52,878 bases of DNA from Alphaproteobacteria bacterium (GTDB lineage: Bacteria > Pseudomonadota > Alphaproteobacteria > Micavibrionales > Micavibrionaceae): assembly GCA_018000295.1 (NCBI GenBank), contig JAGNKE010000019.1, positions 1 through 52,878 on the forward strand, read 5' to 3'. Positions 33,416 to 41,874 of this stretch are shown one piece after another. The position numbers were made by a program, and so were the translations under genes. The notes under the pieces were generated by a model. It saw only the letters and a list, made by a program, of their open reading frames with translations. It did not search any database and was not told the origin of the DNA. Each line of letters starts with the position of its first letter. Position 1 is the first letter of the stretch.

Positions 33416-34164
33416 GCGATTGCGAAGTCCATAACTTTGGCCGCCATTTTGGAATCGATCGTGAAGATCGGCTTCGTGCGCTTTTGACTAAATGATAAAG
33501 CCTCTACAGGGACTGCGACCAAGGTTTTTCTTACAGGTCCAAAATTCACCTCGGTTAAAACCGCTTCTACTCGCATAGCATCCTCTGAAAAGAGAATATC
33601 TACGATTTCTCCAAAACTATCCCCTTTAAGAGTGATTACATCCTGCTTGTAGAGGGCCTTAGCCGAAAGAATTTTTCCTTCAGGGCTTTGTGGTGGTTTA
33701 TTGGGCATCTCTATAAATATTTTTTTTACGTCATCCCCGGAAAAGCCAATTTTATAGCCCTTTTGTGCGCCCTCAAGTTTCATATCCTGTGCGTTTAAAT
33801 AGGCATTCCCCATGGAAAGCCTCCCCAAAACGGCCATTACCCCCAAAACCTCTCCCCCTTCTGCTATGATAATGTCCTTTATTTCCCCTATCGCCCGGTC
33901 TTCGTTATCGCTGACTTGTCCGGCGAAAAGCTTTCTTGACTCGGTCAAAAACGCCTTGGTCGAATTGAATTCCTTCATCTTCTCTTCAAAGGTCAACCCT
34001 TCGGTACTCTTCCTTTCTTCCTCCTCGTTTTTCTGATCTGATGCATCCAAACTGGACTTGGATTCAGATTCTTGCGGAGTCGCCGTGTAGCTTACCGCGA
34101 AAGTCGGGCCGGATAAAAAAGAGATAAAACCAAGTGCCGCGGCGCAGAGAAGAAGATGTTTCAT
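33403..34164 (-). CDS. Exported PRC-barrel domain protein
   Basis: This 253-residue protein has a signal peptide (MKHLLLCAAALGFISF, cleaved near TFAVS). An acidic linker with DASDQKNEEEER follows, then two PRC-barrel-like beta modules: NEDRAIGEIKDIIIAEGG with VLGVMAVLGRLSMG, and DSFGEIVDILFSEDAMRVEAV. PRC-barrels act in RNA-processing and photosynthetic proteins, and a periplasmic pair of this kind is of unknown role. ATG 34164 was chosen since the signal peptide starts there; a longer frame (to 34287) overlaps the next gene. Convergent with dapE. Confidence 0.75.
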   Translation of the reverse strand: MKHLLLCAAALGFISFLSGPTFAVSYTATPQESESKSSLDASDQKNEEEERKSTEGLTFEEKMKEFNSTKAFLTESRKLFAGQVSDNEDRAIGEIKDIIIAEGGEVLGVMAVLGRLSMGNAYLNAQDMKLEGAQKGYKIGFSGDDVKKIFIEMPNKPPQSPEGKILSAKALYKQDVITLKGDSFGEIVDILFSEDAMRVEAVLTEVNFGPVRKTLVAVPVEALSFSQKRTKPIFTIDSKMAAKVMDFAIAQKK

Positions 34165-34232
34165 GGGGTTCGTCCTGTCTAAGGGTGGTTCTTCATTCAT
34201 ATCGGATCGGCCAGTAAAAGACAATTCCCGAC

Positions 34233-34556
34233 TCATTTGTTTTTCATAATTTTTTGTTCCTGAACGAGTAATACCGGCTCCGTCCACGAGTGCGCGGGCC
34301 TTACTCTTTCCTCAATAAAACGTTCGAGCAGGTTGGTATCCTTCGGCAGAGAGCATTCAAATTTCACGCTCGGCACCCTTTCGATCTTGCCCTGTGGGCT
34401 CTCACGGCTCTGCTCGGTCCCCCGCTCCGACCACCAGCAGACATGATCGTAATGTCCTAGGAAAGACGGGATGTGCGGGCTAACCGCCTTTATAAAGTCT
34501 TCAAGCGCCTCTTCGGGTACAAAAACCGTCAGGCGATAGGTGTCCAACCACTCCAT
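34233..34556 (-). CDS. YqfO/NIF3-related small protein
   Basis: This 107-residue protein resembles the stand-alone CutA-like domain found inside YqfO/NIF3 proteins. It begins with YRLTVFVPEEALEDFIKAV, continues GHYDHVCWWSERGTEQSR and ends with HSWTEPVLLVQEQ, which parallels the 'HPYEEP' end of that domain. The function is unknown in bacteria; nucleotide or metal binding is suspected. It is 3 bp after truA, so likely cotranscribed with it. Confidence 0.7.
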   Translation of the reverse strand: MEWLDTYRLTVFVPEEALEDFIKAVSPHIPSFLGHYDHVCWWSERGTEQSRESPQGKIERVPSVKFECSLPKDTNLLERFIEERVRPAHSWTEPVLLVQEQKIMKNK

Positions 34557-34559
34557 TCT

Positions 34560-35330
34560 TTAATACTCCACACGCATGAGGTACAGGCCGCAGGAAGGGG
34601 CCGTGGGTCCGCCTTTCGTGCGATCTCTGGCGTCCAAAGCCTTCTTGACATCTAGCGGCTTCCATTTCCCTTCACCGACCAAAGAAAGCGTTCCAGCAAT
34701 ATTACGCACCATGTGATGAAGAAAGGAGCGGGCCTGCAATTCAAAAAAAATTTCCCGTCCGCCGCAAAAGTCATACTCCCGATCCGTGATCTCGATTTTA
34801 TCCAGCGTTTTCTGAGGCGAGGCGGCCTGACACTCCGCATCCCGGAAGGAGGAGAAATCGTGGTGGCCAATCAGAAGCTTCGCGCCTTCGCGCATCGCGG
34901 CGACATCCAGAGGTTTTTTGATATTCCAGGCCAAGTCCCGATCCAGCGCCAGCGGTGGATAACGGTTAATGATGCGATAGCGGTAGGTCTTGCTTTTCGC
35001 GTGGTAGCGCGCCTCGAAATCCGGCGCAACGGGCTCGGCCTGCAGGATGCTGACCGCCTGCGGGCGCAGAAGCGCGTTGATCGCCTTTGCCACCTCGAAG
35101 GGCTCCATCGGTTTAGAGAACTCTTCCAGATCGACGTGCGCGACCTGCCCTCTTGCATGGACGCCCGCATCGGTGCGGCCCGCGACATGAAGGGTTACGG
35201 TCTGGCCGCTGAAGGCTTTGATCGCCTGCTCGATAGCGTTCTGGACGGTCGGGATACCCTCCTCCTGCCGCTGCCAGCCGGAAAATCCGCCGCCGTCATA
35301 TTCAATCGTGAATTTCCAGCGCGTGGGCAT
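34560..35330 (-). CDS. truA: tRNA pseudouridine(38-40) synthase
   Basis: This 256-residue enzyme makes pseudouridine at positions 38-40 of tRNAs. The catalytic Asp lies in AGRTDAGVHARGQVAHVD, with KSKTYRYRIIN and FLHHMVRNIAGTL as further family blocks. It is part of the minus-strand run def-fmt-truA, spaced 8 bp from fmt. Confidence 0.96.
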   Translation of the reverse strand: MPTRWKFTIEYDGGGFSGWQRQEEGIPTVQNAIEQAIKAFSGQTVTLHVAGRTDAGVHARGQVAHVDLEEFSKPMEPFEVAKAINALLRPQAVSILQAEPVAPDFEARYHAKSKTYRYRIINRYPPLALDRDLAWNIKKPLDVAAMREGAKLLIGHHDFSSFRDAECQAASPQKTLDKIEITDREYDFCGGREIFFELQARSFLHHMVRNIAGTLSLVGEGKWKPLDVKKALDARDRTKGGPTAPSCGLYLMRVEY

Positions 35331-35338
35331 ATGCGGCC

Positions 35339-36283
35339 TTACTTGAAGATTTTCGAATGGTCGCCGATATACCCGCCATTGAGAGCGGAGATAAAATCCA
35401 TCGCCTGCTTGCCGTCGGGCTGGAGTTTTTGGATTTTGAGGACGGTTCCCTTGCCGCAGGCGACGTCGCCGAGGCGGTCGATGATGGTTCCCGGCTTTTC
35501 TTTCGTCGTCTGCTTCGTCTTGTGGGCGGAGAGAATTTTAAATCTCCGCTCGCCGCATTCCGTCCATGTCCCCGGCCACGGATTGAGGGCGCGGATCTGG
35601 CGGTCGATGGATGCCGCGTCCTTCTGCCAGTCGATTTTCCCGTCTTCCTTTTTCAATAGATGAGCGTAGGTGGCTTTGGCGTTATCCTGAGGCGTTGATT
35701 TCAATTCGCCCTCCTTCGCCAGCTTATTCAGAACCTTGACAATCAGCTCTCCGCCCATTTTGGCGAGAGAGTCCTGGAGGGACGTGACCGTCATGTCGTC
35801 TTTGAGCGGGATAGAGGTGTAGTCAATCATCGGGCCGGTATCCAGACCCTCGTCCATCTGCATGATGGTGATGCCGCTATATTTATCACCCTCCCAGATG
35901 GCGCGTTGAATGGGCGATGCGCCGCGCCAGCGCGGCAGAAGGGAGGCGTGGATATTCAGGCAGCCGTATTTTGGTGTCTGCAATATTTCCTTAGGCAGGA
36001 TCAAACCGTAAGCGGCGACCACGGCGAGATCGAACTGGTGTTGCGCGAATTCTTTTTGAATATCCGCCTTTTTCAAACTGACGGGGGTGAAGACGGGGAT
36101 GCCGCGTTCCTCCGCGAAGGCATGGACGGGGGAGGGCTGGATTTTGTTGCCTCTACCCTTCGGTCTTGGTGGCTGGGAATAGACGCAGGCGACCTTATGA
36201 GGGCTGCGATAAATGGCATCAAGGGCGGGGACGGCGAAATCGGGCGTCCCCATGAAGGCGAGGCGCAGGGGTTTGTCCATCAC
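35339..36283 (-). CDS. fmt: Methionyl-tRNA formyltransferase
   Basis: This 314-residue enzyme formylates initiator Met-tRNA. It shows the start LRLAFMGTPDFAVPALDAIY, the KGRGNK loop for tRNA recognition, and the catalytic Asn-His-Asp set in NIHASLLPRWRGASPIQRAI and MDEGLDTGPM. The start ATG overlaps the stop of def by 4 nt, so translation is probably coupled. Def later removes the formyl group that this enzyme supplies. Confidence 0.96.
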   Translation of the reverse strand: MMDKPLRLAFMGTPDFAVPALDAIYRSPHKVACVYSQPPRPKGRGNKIQPSPVHAFAEERGIPVFTPVSLKKADIQKEFAQHQFDLAVVAAYGLILPKEILQTPKYGCLNIHASLLPRWRGASPIQRAIWEGDKYSGITIMQMDEGLDTGPMIDYTSIPLKDDMTVTSLQDSLAKMGGELIVKVLNKLAKEGELKSTPQDNAKATYAHLLKKEDGKIDWQKDAASIDRQIRALNPWPGTWTECGERRFKILSAHKTKQTTKEKPGTIIDRLGDVACGKGTVLKIQKLQPDGKQAMDFISALNGGYIGDHSKIFK

Positions 36284-36810
36284 AGCACCTGCTGCTTTTT
36301 CATTTTTTCGACCTTGCGGAGCATCATGTTACGCTTGAGGCGGGAGAGATAATCCACGAATAGAACGCCGTTCAGGTGGTCGATTTCGTGCTGGACGCAA
36401 TGGGAGAGCAGTCCCTCGGCGGTCAGTTCGGCCTCCTTGCCGTGGTAGTCGATATATTTGACGCGTACCTGCGCGGGGCGCTCGACCTCGGCGTATTGCT
36501 GCGGGATCGAAAGACAGCCCTCTTCCAGAACGCTGATTTCCTCGGACTCCCAGATCACTTCCGGGTTGGCCATATAGATGGGGGCGTGCGTCGAATTTTC
36601 CTCGCGCTTGCTGAGGTCCATCACCAGCACGCGATTGAGAAGCCCCACCTGATTGGCGGCCAGGCCGATGCCCGGCGCGTCGTACATGGTCTGCAGCATC
36701 CGGTCCATCTGCCTGCGGATGTCCTCATCCATGCGGCTGACGGGCTGCGCGGTTTCGCGCAGGACCGGGTCGGGGACCGTGATGATTTCATAGGTTTTGA
36801 TCGTGGTCAT
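36280..36810 (-). CDS. def: Peptide deformylase
   Basis: This 176-residue iron enzyme removes the formyl group from new polypeptides. All three motifs are present: GIGLAANQVG, EEGCLSIPQ (Cys ligand) and HEIDHLNG (two His ligands with the catalytic Glu). It is the first gene of the def-fmt-truA group and overlaps fmt by 4 nt. Confidence 0.97.
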   Translation of the reverse strand: MTTIKTYEIITVPDPVLRETAQPVSRMDEDIRRQMDRMLQTMYDAPGIGLAANQVGLLNRVLVMDLSKREENSTHAPIYMANPEVIWESEEISVLEEGCLSIPQQYAEVERPAQVRVKYIDYHGKEAELTAEGLLSHCVQHEIDHLNGVLFVDYLSRLKRNMMLRKVEKMKKQQVL

Positions 36811-36880
36811 GGGGAAAAGACGTATCGGTTTTTGCCTTTAAGGTCAAGAATTCGCGGGGAAAAGGCCGGAATATAAGGCG

Positions 36881-38152
36881 TCACGCCCGTTTCTTTTCCG
36901 GCTCGTCCTCGGCGGCGAGGGTCAGGTGGCGGATATTGTCGTCCTGCGGCTCGAATGCGGGCAGTTCGGCGCCGTGGGTTTGACGCTGAAGATCCTTGAA
37001 TTTACGGGCGGCGGGCAGGACGTTGCGTTCTAGGGAGCCGACCGCAAAGTTGTAGCCTTCGAGGGCGTTCTTGAGACCCTTGCCAATTTTTTCCATGTGG
37101 CCGGAGAAGGTCACGAGGCGCTTATAGAGATCAAGGCCGCGCTCGGAAATCTCCTGCGCGTTCTGGGCCAGTTCGACTTGCCTCCAGCTCAGAGAGACAA
37201 CCCGCAGCAGGGACATCAGGAGAGTCGGGGAGGCGATGATGACATCCTTCTGCGCGGCGTATTCAACAAGGGAGGGATCAGCGCGCAGGGCCATGGAATA
37301 GAGATGCTCGGAGGGCAGGAACATGACGGTGAAATCCGGGCTTTCGATATTCTCCCAATAGGTTTTACCGCCCAGCGCCTTGACGTGTTCGCGCACCTGC
37401 CGCGCAAGGTTATGCATGACGGCTTGCGTTTCCTCCGCGCTTAGATCTTCGGAGAGGCGCTGCACGAATTCGTTGATGGGCGCCTTCGCGTCCACGATGA
37501 TGTTGAATCCGTCCTGCATCCGAATGACGGCGTCGGGCCGCTGGCGGCCTGTTTCGGAATGGATTGTGACCTGCGTTTCGTAATGGACGCCCTTGATCAG
37601 GCCGGATTTATCCAACACGCCTTCGAGGATGAATTCGCCCCAGAGTCCCTGCGCGGACGGGTCGCGCAATGCGCCGACCAGCTTCGCGGTTTCGCGGCCC
37701 AGATTCTTGAGGTCTTCGCGCAGGGCGAGGTCGGTGCCCTTGACCTGCTCGATCGCGCCGGAGAGCGCCTTGAGGTGTTCTTGCACCGGATTGATGAGTT
37801 CGGCGATCGCCTTCTGGCGTTTTTCCAGATCGTGGGCGCTTTCGGTCTGTTGGGCGCCGAGGCGTTCGCGGGCGAGTTGAAGAAATTGTTCGTTGCTGGT
37901 CATCAGCGCATCTTGCGCGGCGACGCGGAAACGCTGGTCGAGGATTTCCCCGGCCTGCTGCAGCGCGTCCTTCTGGGCCTCCAACTGCGCCTCGGCGGAA
38001 ATGGCGCGGGCCAGTAATTTCTGGCGCGAGAGAAGCGCGAACAGGCTGGCGATCACAAGTCCGAGGCCGAAGCCGCCGACCGCCATTCCGATTTCGGGAT
38101 GCGCGTTCATTATTTCCTGCAGGCGGGCGATCTGTTGCGCGAAGGAGTCCAT
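36881..38152 (-). CDS. rmuC: RmuC-like DNA recombination protein
   Basis: This 423-residue protein has a single N-terminal membrane segment (about 22-40, GFGLGLVIASLFALLS). A long coiled coil follows (residues 50-140) and then the conserved RmuC core with LWGEFILEGVLDKSGLIKG, ETGRQRPDAVIRMQDG, FMFLPSEHLYSMALR-like VMFLPSEHLYSMALR and KDVIIASPTLLMSLLRVVSL. RmuC limits recombination at inverted repeats, and the core is a predicted nuclease fold. Frequently found next to def-fmt in this bacterial group. Confidence 0.9.
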   Translation of the reverse strand: MDSFAQQIARLQEIMNAHPEIGMAVGGFGLGLVIASLFALLSRQKLLARAISAEAQLEAQKDALQQAGEILDQRFRVAAQDALMTSNEQFLQLARERLGAQQTESAHDLEKRQKAIAELINPVQEHLKALSGAIEQVKGTDLALREDLKNLGRETAKLVGALRDPSAQGLWGEFILEGVLDKSGLIKGVHYETQVTIHSETGRQRPDAVIRMQDGFNIIVDAKAPINEFVQRLSEDLSAEETQAVMHNLARQVREHVKALGGKTYWENIESPDFTVMFLPSEHLYSMALRADPSLVEYAAQKDVIIASPTLLMSLLRVVSLSWRQVELAQNAQEISERGLDLYKRLVTFSGHMEKIGKGLKNALEGYNFAVGSLERNVLPAARKFKDLQRQTHGAELPAFEPQDDNIRHLTLAAEDEPEKKRA

Positions 38153-38258
38153 GGTGTCCGTTTGATTTAATTGTCTATCGGTCCGGGAGAGAGATTCGAT
38201 TCCCTGCCCCCATCCTACACAAGCTCTGCGAAAAAGGAAACAAAGAGTGAACGTTTGT

Positions 38259-38267
38259 TGTGGATAA
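38259..38267. promoter_or_regulatory. Perfect DnaA-box-like 9-mer
   Basis: TGTGGATAA (reverse complement TTATCCACA) occurs once in the 119-bp gap between rmuC and engB. It is a single box without the AT-rich or clustered layout of an origin; it could titrate DnaA, affect engB read-through, or be chance. Confidence 0.3.
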
Positions 38268-38271
38268 TCTT

Positions 38272-38916
38272 TTAACGATATCCCGCAATCACAGCTCGGA
38301 GATCCGGGATTCCCGTTCCCTTTTCCGCGCTGGTCAGGGAAATTCCGGGAAAGGCGGCGGCGCGCTTGCTCAGGGCTTCGAGCGTTTCCCGCTCAACCTT
38401 TTCGCGCTCCTGATCCTTGATCTTGTCGATCTTGGTCAGGACAACGCGGTAGGAGACGGCGGCCTCATCGAGCATATCCATCAACTCCCCGTCGCTGTCC
38501 TTCAGGCCGTGGCGGGCATCGATGAGAACGAACACGCAGCGCAAATTCGGGCGACCGCGCAGATATTGAAAGATCAGTTTTGTCCAGTCCGCGATCTGAC
38601 TCTTTGACACTTTCGCATAGCCGTAACCCGGCATATCGACGAGGCTCAAGGCATCGCCGAGGTTAAAGAAATTAAGCTGCTGCGTGCGGCCCGGTGTGTT
38701 TGACGTGCGGGCGAGCGTTTTTCGGCCCGTCAGCGCATTTACGAGCGAGGATTTTCCGACGTTCGAGCGCCCGGCGAAGGCCACTTCGGGTCGGTCCGTC
38801 TCCGGCAACTGCTCCAATCCCGCAACGCCGAGCATGAACTCGCAGGGGCCGGAAAAAAGAACCCGCGCCGCCTCAATCTGCTGGTCGGTGAATGGTTGTT
38901 GCATATCTGATGCCAT
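38272..38916 (-). CDS. engB: GTP-binding protein EngB (YsxC/YihA)
   Basis: This 214-residue GTPase assists large ribosomal subunit assembly. G1 is FAGRSNVGKSSLVNAL, G2 is SNTPGRTQQLNFF, G3 is LVDMPGYGYAKVSK and G4 is VLTKIDKIK. It is the last gene of the rpmH-rnpA-yidD-yidC-engB run. It is 15 bp after yidC. Confidence 0.95.
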   Translation of the reverse strand: MASDMQQPFTDQQIEAARVLFSGPCEFMLGVAGLEQLPETDRPEVAFAGRSNVGKSSLVNALTGRKTLARTSNTPGRTQQLNFFNLGDALSLVDMPGYGYAKVSKSQIADWTKLIFQYLRGRPNLRCVFVLIDARHGLKDSDGELMDMLDEAAVSYRVVLTKIDKIKDQEREKVERETLEALSKRAAAFPGISLTSAEKGTGIPDLRAVIAGYR

Positions 38917-38931
38917 GTCTTTGGGTAGCCG

Positions 38932-40875
38932 CTACTTCTTCTTTTTCCTTTTCGGCCTGGGCGGTTTCAGTGAAACCACGTTGGATCCGCCTTCGTCGTC
39001 GGGTCCGGGCAGAACCGAGGGCGTTTCGTTTTCCTCACCGAATAGGGCTTTTTCTGCGTCCTGTTCAGCCATGTCGATCAGGGGATGGGCCTCCGGCCCT
39101 TCCTCGACTTTCTTTTCCAGTTCCTTCTCGGCCTCGTCCTTGCTGAACAGATGGATCGGCACGCCGACTGACTTCATAATGTAGGCCTGCTGCATCGCCG
39201 AGAGGAGGCCGCTGAAGGTCCAGTACACAACGAGACCTGAAGCAAACTGCGCCATGATGTAAGTGATGATGAAGGGAAAGTAATTCCGCATATCGCGCTG
39301 GATGGGATCCTGCGGCGGCGGGGTCAGGCGTTTCTGGATCAGCATGACACCGAGCATCAGGCACGGCCAGACACCAATCATAAGGGCATGCGGCGGCGTC
39401 CAGGGAATCAGGCCGAAGAGATTAAAAACCGAAGTCGGGTCGGGAGCTGAAAGATCCTGAATCCAGCCGAAGAACGGTGCATGACGCAACTCGATTGACA
39501 CCAGAATGATTTTGTAGAGAGCAAAGAAAATCGGGATCTGGACCAGAGCGGGCAGACAACCAGAAAGCGGGTTGACGCCGTTTTTGCGGTAAAGCTCAAC
39601 GATCTCTTGCTGCATCCGCTCCTTGTCGTTACTGAATTTGCTGCGGATTTCTAGAATTTGCGGCTGAACCACGCGCATTTTCGCAAAGGAGTGAAATGTG
39701 GTTTTGGTCAAGGGAAAAACGGCCGTCCGCAGCAGGATCGTCAGGAGAACGATCCCAACGCCCATATTCCCCGCCCAGAGGCCAAGGAAGTGCAGCGCCC
39801 AGTAGAACGGGTAGGTGAAGAACCAGAACCAGCCGAAATCCACGGCCAAGTCGAAGTTTGCGACCTTAAACTCCGCTTCATATTGCTCCAATGCCGAAAG
39901 CTTTTTTGTTCCCAGATAGAGATTGAAATCGCTGCCCAAGGTCTGCCCCGCGCCGATGGTCTTGGGACTGCCGGTAAAATCCGTCTGATAACGGTTCATC
40001 TCTGGGTGGATCGGGTCGGGTGTTAACAGAAAACGGTACTTGACGTTCAGCGCCTGCGTCGGCACCAGCGCTGTGTGCCAGTATTTATCGGTGATCCCAA
40101 TCCAGCCGGTTTCAGCTTCCCGCGTGATTTTACGCTCCTTGAGCATATGACCGTAATCCGCGTGGACCAGTTCCCCGCCGACAAAGGCGATCGGCCCTTC
40201 GTAGGCCGTCCAGCGCCCGGTAAAATCCTTCGGGACACCAATCTGAGCGATCAATGCGTATGGCAGGACGGAGAGCGGCGCTTGCGTGTTATTGGTGATT
40301 TTTTGTTCGATCTTAATGCCGTAGGTCTCATCAAGCGTGATGAATTTTTCGAACACAGCCCCTTGACCGTTATCCCACGAGAGAACCAAAGCCTGTCCGG
40401 GGGTAAGCTTGCCGCCGGACTTGACGGCCCAGAGCGTTTCCGCATCCGGCAGCTTGAGGTTTTTATCCTCAGAGACCCAGCCATAATCAATATAGCGCGC
40501 CCCTTCGGTCTGATCCGGGGAGAGCAAAATGACCTTGTCCTTTTTTTCAAGGGTCTGGAAGTAATCCTTGAGTTTGACGTCGTCGATCCGCCCGCCCTTA
40601 AGCTGCAGGGATCCGACGAGGTGATCGTTTTCAAAAATCACGCGCTCGGACAGGCTTTTGTCAATCGCATCCTGCCGCTCGATCAGGGTCACGGGCTGCA
40701 TGACTTCAGGTGCGTTGACGATCAACTCGGCCTTGGCCTTTTTAGCCTTCTCCAGCTTTTCCATCTGGGGACGGGTGATATAATTATCCCAGACAAACCA
40801 GAGCACCAGGGACAAAACCGCAAAAAGAACGAGATTGCGAAAATCCTCCGGGTGCATTTGTTCTTTGTTGTTCAT
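38932..40875 (-). CDS. yidC: Membrane protein insertase YidC
   Basis: This 647-residue inner-membrane protein inserts and folds membrane proteins. It starts with a signal-anchor (NLVLFAVLSLVLWFVWDNY). A large periplasmic domain follows at about 45-360. The C-terminal conserved transmembrane bundle contains LHFLGLWAGNMGVGIVLLT, RMQQEIVELYRKNGVNPLSG and a cytoplasmic loop with QKRLTPPPQDP. The tail is Lys/Arg-rich (PKRKKKK), suited to ribosome contact. Normal length for alphaproteobacteria. Confidence 0.96.
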   Translation of the reverse strand: MNNKEQMHPEDFRNLVLFAVLSLVLWFVWDNYITRPQMEKLEKAKKAKAELIVNAPEVMQPVTLIERQDAIDKSLSERVIFENDHLVGSLQLKGGRIDDVKLKDYFQTLEKKDKVILLSPDQTEGARYIDYGWVSEDKNLKLPDAETLWAVKSGGKLTPGQALVLSWDNGQGAVFEKFITLDETYGIKIEQKITNNTQAPLSVLPYALIAQIGVPKDFTGRWTAYEGPIAFVGGELVHADYGHMLKERKITREAETGWIGITDKYWHTALVPTQALNVKYRFLLTPDPIHPEMNRYQTDFTGSPKTIGAGQTLGSDFNLYLGTKKLSALEQYEAEFKVANFDLAVDFGWFWFFTYPFYWALHFLGLWAGNMGVGIVLLTILLRTAVFPLTKTTFHSFAKMRVVQPQILEIRSKFSNDKERMQQEIVELYRKNGVNPLSGCLPALVQIPIFFALYKIILVSIELRHAPFFGWIQDLSAPDPTSVFNLFGLIPWTPPHALMIGVWPCLMLGVMLIQKRLTPPPQDPIQRDMRNYFPFIITYIMAQFASGLVVYWTFSGLLSAMQQAYIMKSVGVPIHLFSKDEAEKELEKKVEEGPEAHPLIDMAEQDAEKALFGEENETPSVLPGPDDEGGSNVVSLKPPRPKRKKKK

Positions 40876-40899
40876 CGGAAAAGCTCGTCCCTGTAGGTG

Positions 40900-41199
40900 T
40901 TATTCGATTTCGATCCGTCCGCTCCGCGCCGGGCCTTGGCGTTTATAGCGCAAGAGAGAGCGGAGTGTAAACCGTTCGGGAACAGGATCGCTCCAATGCG
41001 CGTTCGACCAAGGGTGACAGCGAAGCAGGCGCAGGAGAGTCAGTAATAGCCCTTTGAGCGTTCCGTGCCGCTCCAGCGCTTGGTGGGCATAACACGAGCA
41101 GGTCGGCTCAAAGCGGCAGTTTCGCCCAAGCAGCGGCGACACCGCGAGGGCATAAATACGGATCAAAAACTGAAAAAAACGGGTTAATGCCCGGTCCAT
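40900..41199 (-). CDS. yidD: Membrane protein insertion efficiency factor YidD
   Basis: This 99-residue protein belongs to the YidD family: YALAVSPLLGRNCRFEPTCS is the hallmark with conserved Cys residues, followed by CYAHQALERHGTLKG and RCHPWSNAH. It helps YidC-dependent insertion at the membrane. It sits between yidC (24-bp gap) and rnpA (10-bp gap). Confidence 0.93.
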   Translation of the reverse strand: MDRALTRFFQFLIRIYALAVSPLLGRNCRFEPTCSCYAHQALERHGTLKGLLLTLLRLLRCHPWSNAHWSDPVPERFTLRSLLRYKRQGPARSGRIEIE

Positions 41200-41209
41200 G
41201 GCTGCGCTC

Positions 41210-41575
41210 TTATTCTTCCTTTAGATAACCTGTTTTTTGCAGGCACCACTTTAAATCATTCTGCAGCAAATGATAGGGGCGGGTTGCGGTCTGCTCCCGC
41301 CCGATCAGCACATAATCCACTCCTGTTCGGGCATACAGCGGGAGGATGTCTGCGGCGACCGCCCGCAGACGGCGTTTAATGCGGTTACGGCCTACGGCGG
41401 ATTTGTCGGTTTTTTTGGTGACTGTGAAGCCCACCCGTATTTCCCCGGAGGTGTTCTCGCAAATTTGAAGAATAAGGCCATGGGAGACCCATTTCCGGCC
41501 CGCTCTCATTTTCAGAAAGTCGGCGCGTTTTTTGAGGGTCTTAAAGGACTTTAGCTGTTCTTTGGTCGCGTGCAT
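41210..41575 (-). CDS. rnpA: Ribonuclease P protein component
   Basis: This 121-residue, basic protein carries the RNase P signature (VGFTVTKKTDKSAVGRNRIK then RRLRAVA). It binds the RNase P RNA and helps it to process tRNA precursors. The start ATG 41575 is 34 bp from the rpmH stop, as usual for the pair. Confidence 0.93.
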   Translation of the reverse strand: MHATKEQLKSFKTLKKRADFLKMRAGRKWVSHGLILQICENTSGEIRVGFTVTKKTDKSAVGRNRIKRRLRAVAADILPLYARTGVDYVLIGREQTATRPYHLLQNDLKWCLQKTGYLKEE

Positions 41576-41609
41576 GAGGGCGAGCCTCCCCTGAAGGCCC
41601 GCGCCAATA

Positions 41610-41744
41610 TCAAGCGCTCAGGCGCTTGCGGCCCTTGGACCGACGGCGGGCCAGAACGATACGGCCGTTTTTCGTGGCCATACGGGAGCGGAAGCCATGG
41701 CGGCGCTTGCGGACGATGCGGCTGGGCTGGAATGTTCTTTTCAT
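41610..41744 (-). CDS. rpmH: Ribosomal protein L34
   Basis: On the minus strand ATG 41744 opens a 44-residue, highly basic protein that starts [20 protein letters not shown] and ends GRKRLSA-stop at 41610. It is a textbook L34 sequence and length. It is the first gene of the rpmH-rnpA-yidD-yidC-engB run; its promoter must lie in 41745-41874. Confidence 0.97.
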   Translation of the reverse strand: MKRTFQPSRIVRKRRHGFRSRMATKNGRIVLARRRSKGRKRLSA

Positions 41745-41874
41745 AGTCTCACCTTCAACTGGCTGGCCCTCTTTTCAGGGGCGGAATCTCTGTCTTTTCT
41801 TAAAAAGAAGCTGGTTTATAACCTTTCAGGCGGGGGTTGTCAAATCCTGCCTTTGTCTTGCCCTTTTTATGGCT

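Noticed and set aside
38185..38222. A tRNA-like 3' end (GATTCGATTCCCTG) upstream of engB
   Set aside because: The T-stem does not pair (three of five positions fail) and there is no anticodon arm, so it is not a tRNA or a credible attachment remnant.
38259..38267. Replication origin near rpmH-engB
   Set aside because: Only one DnaA box, without a cluster or an AT-rich unwinding block; kept only as a low-confidence site.
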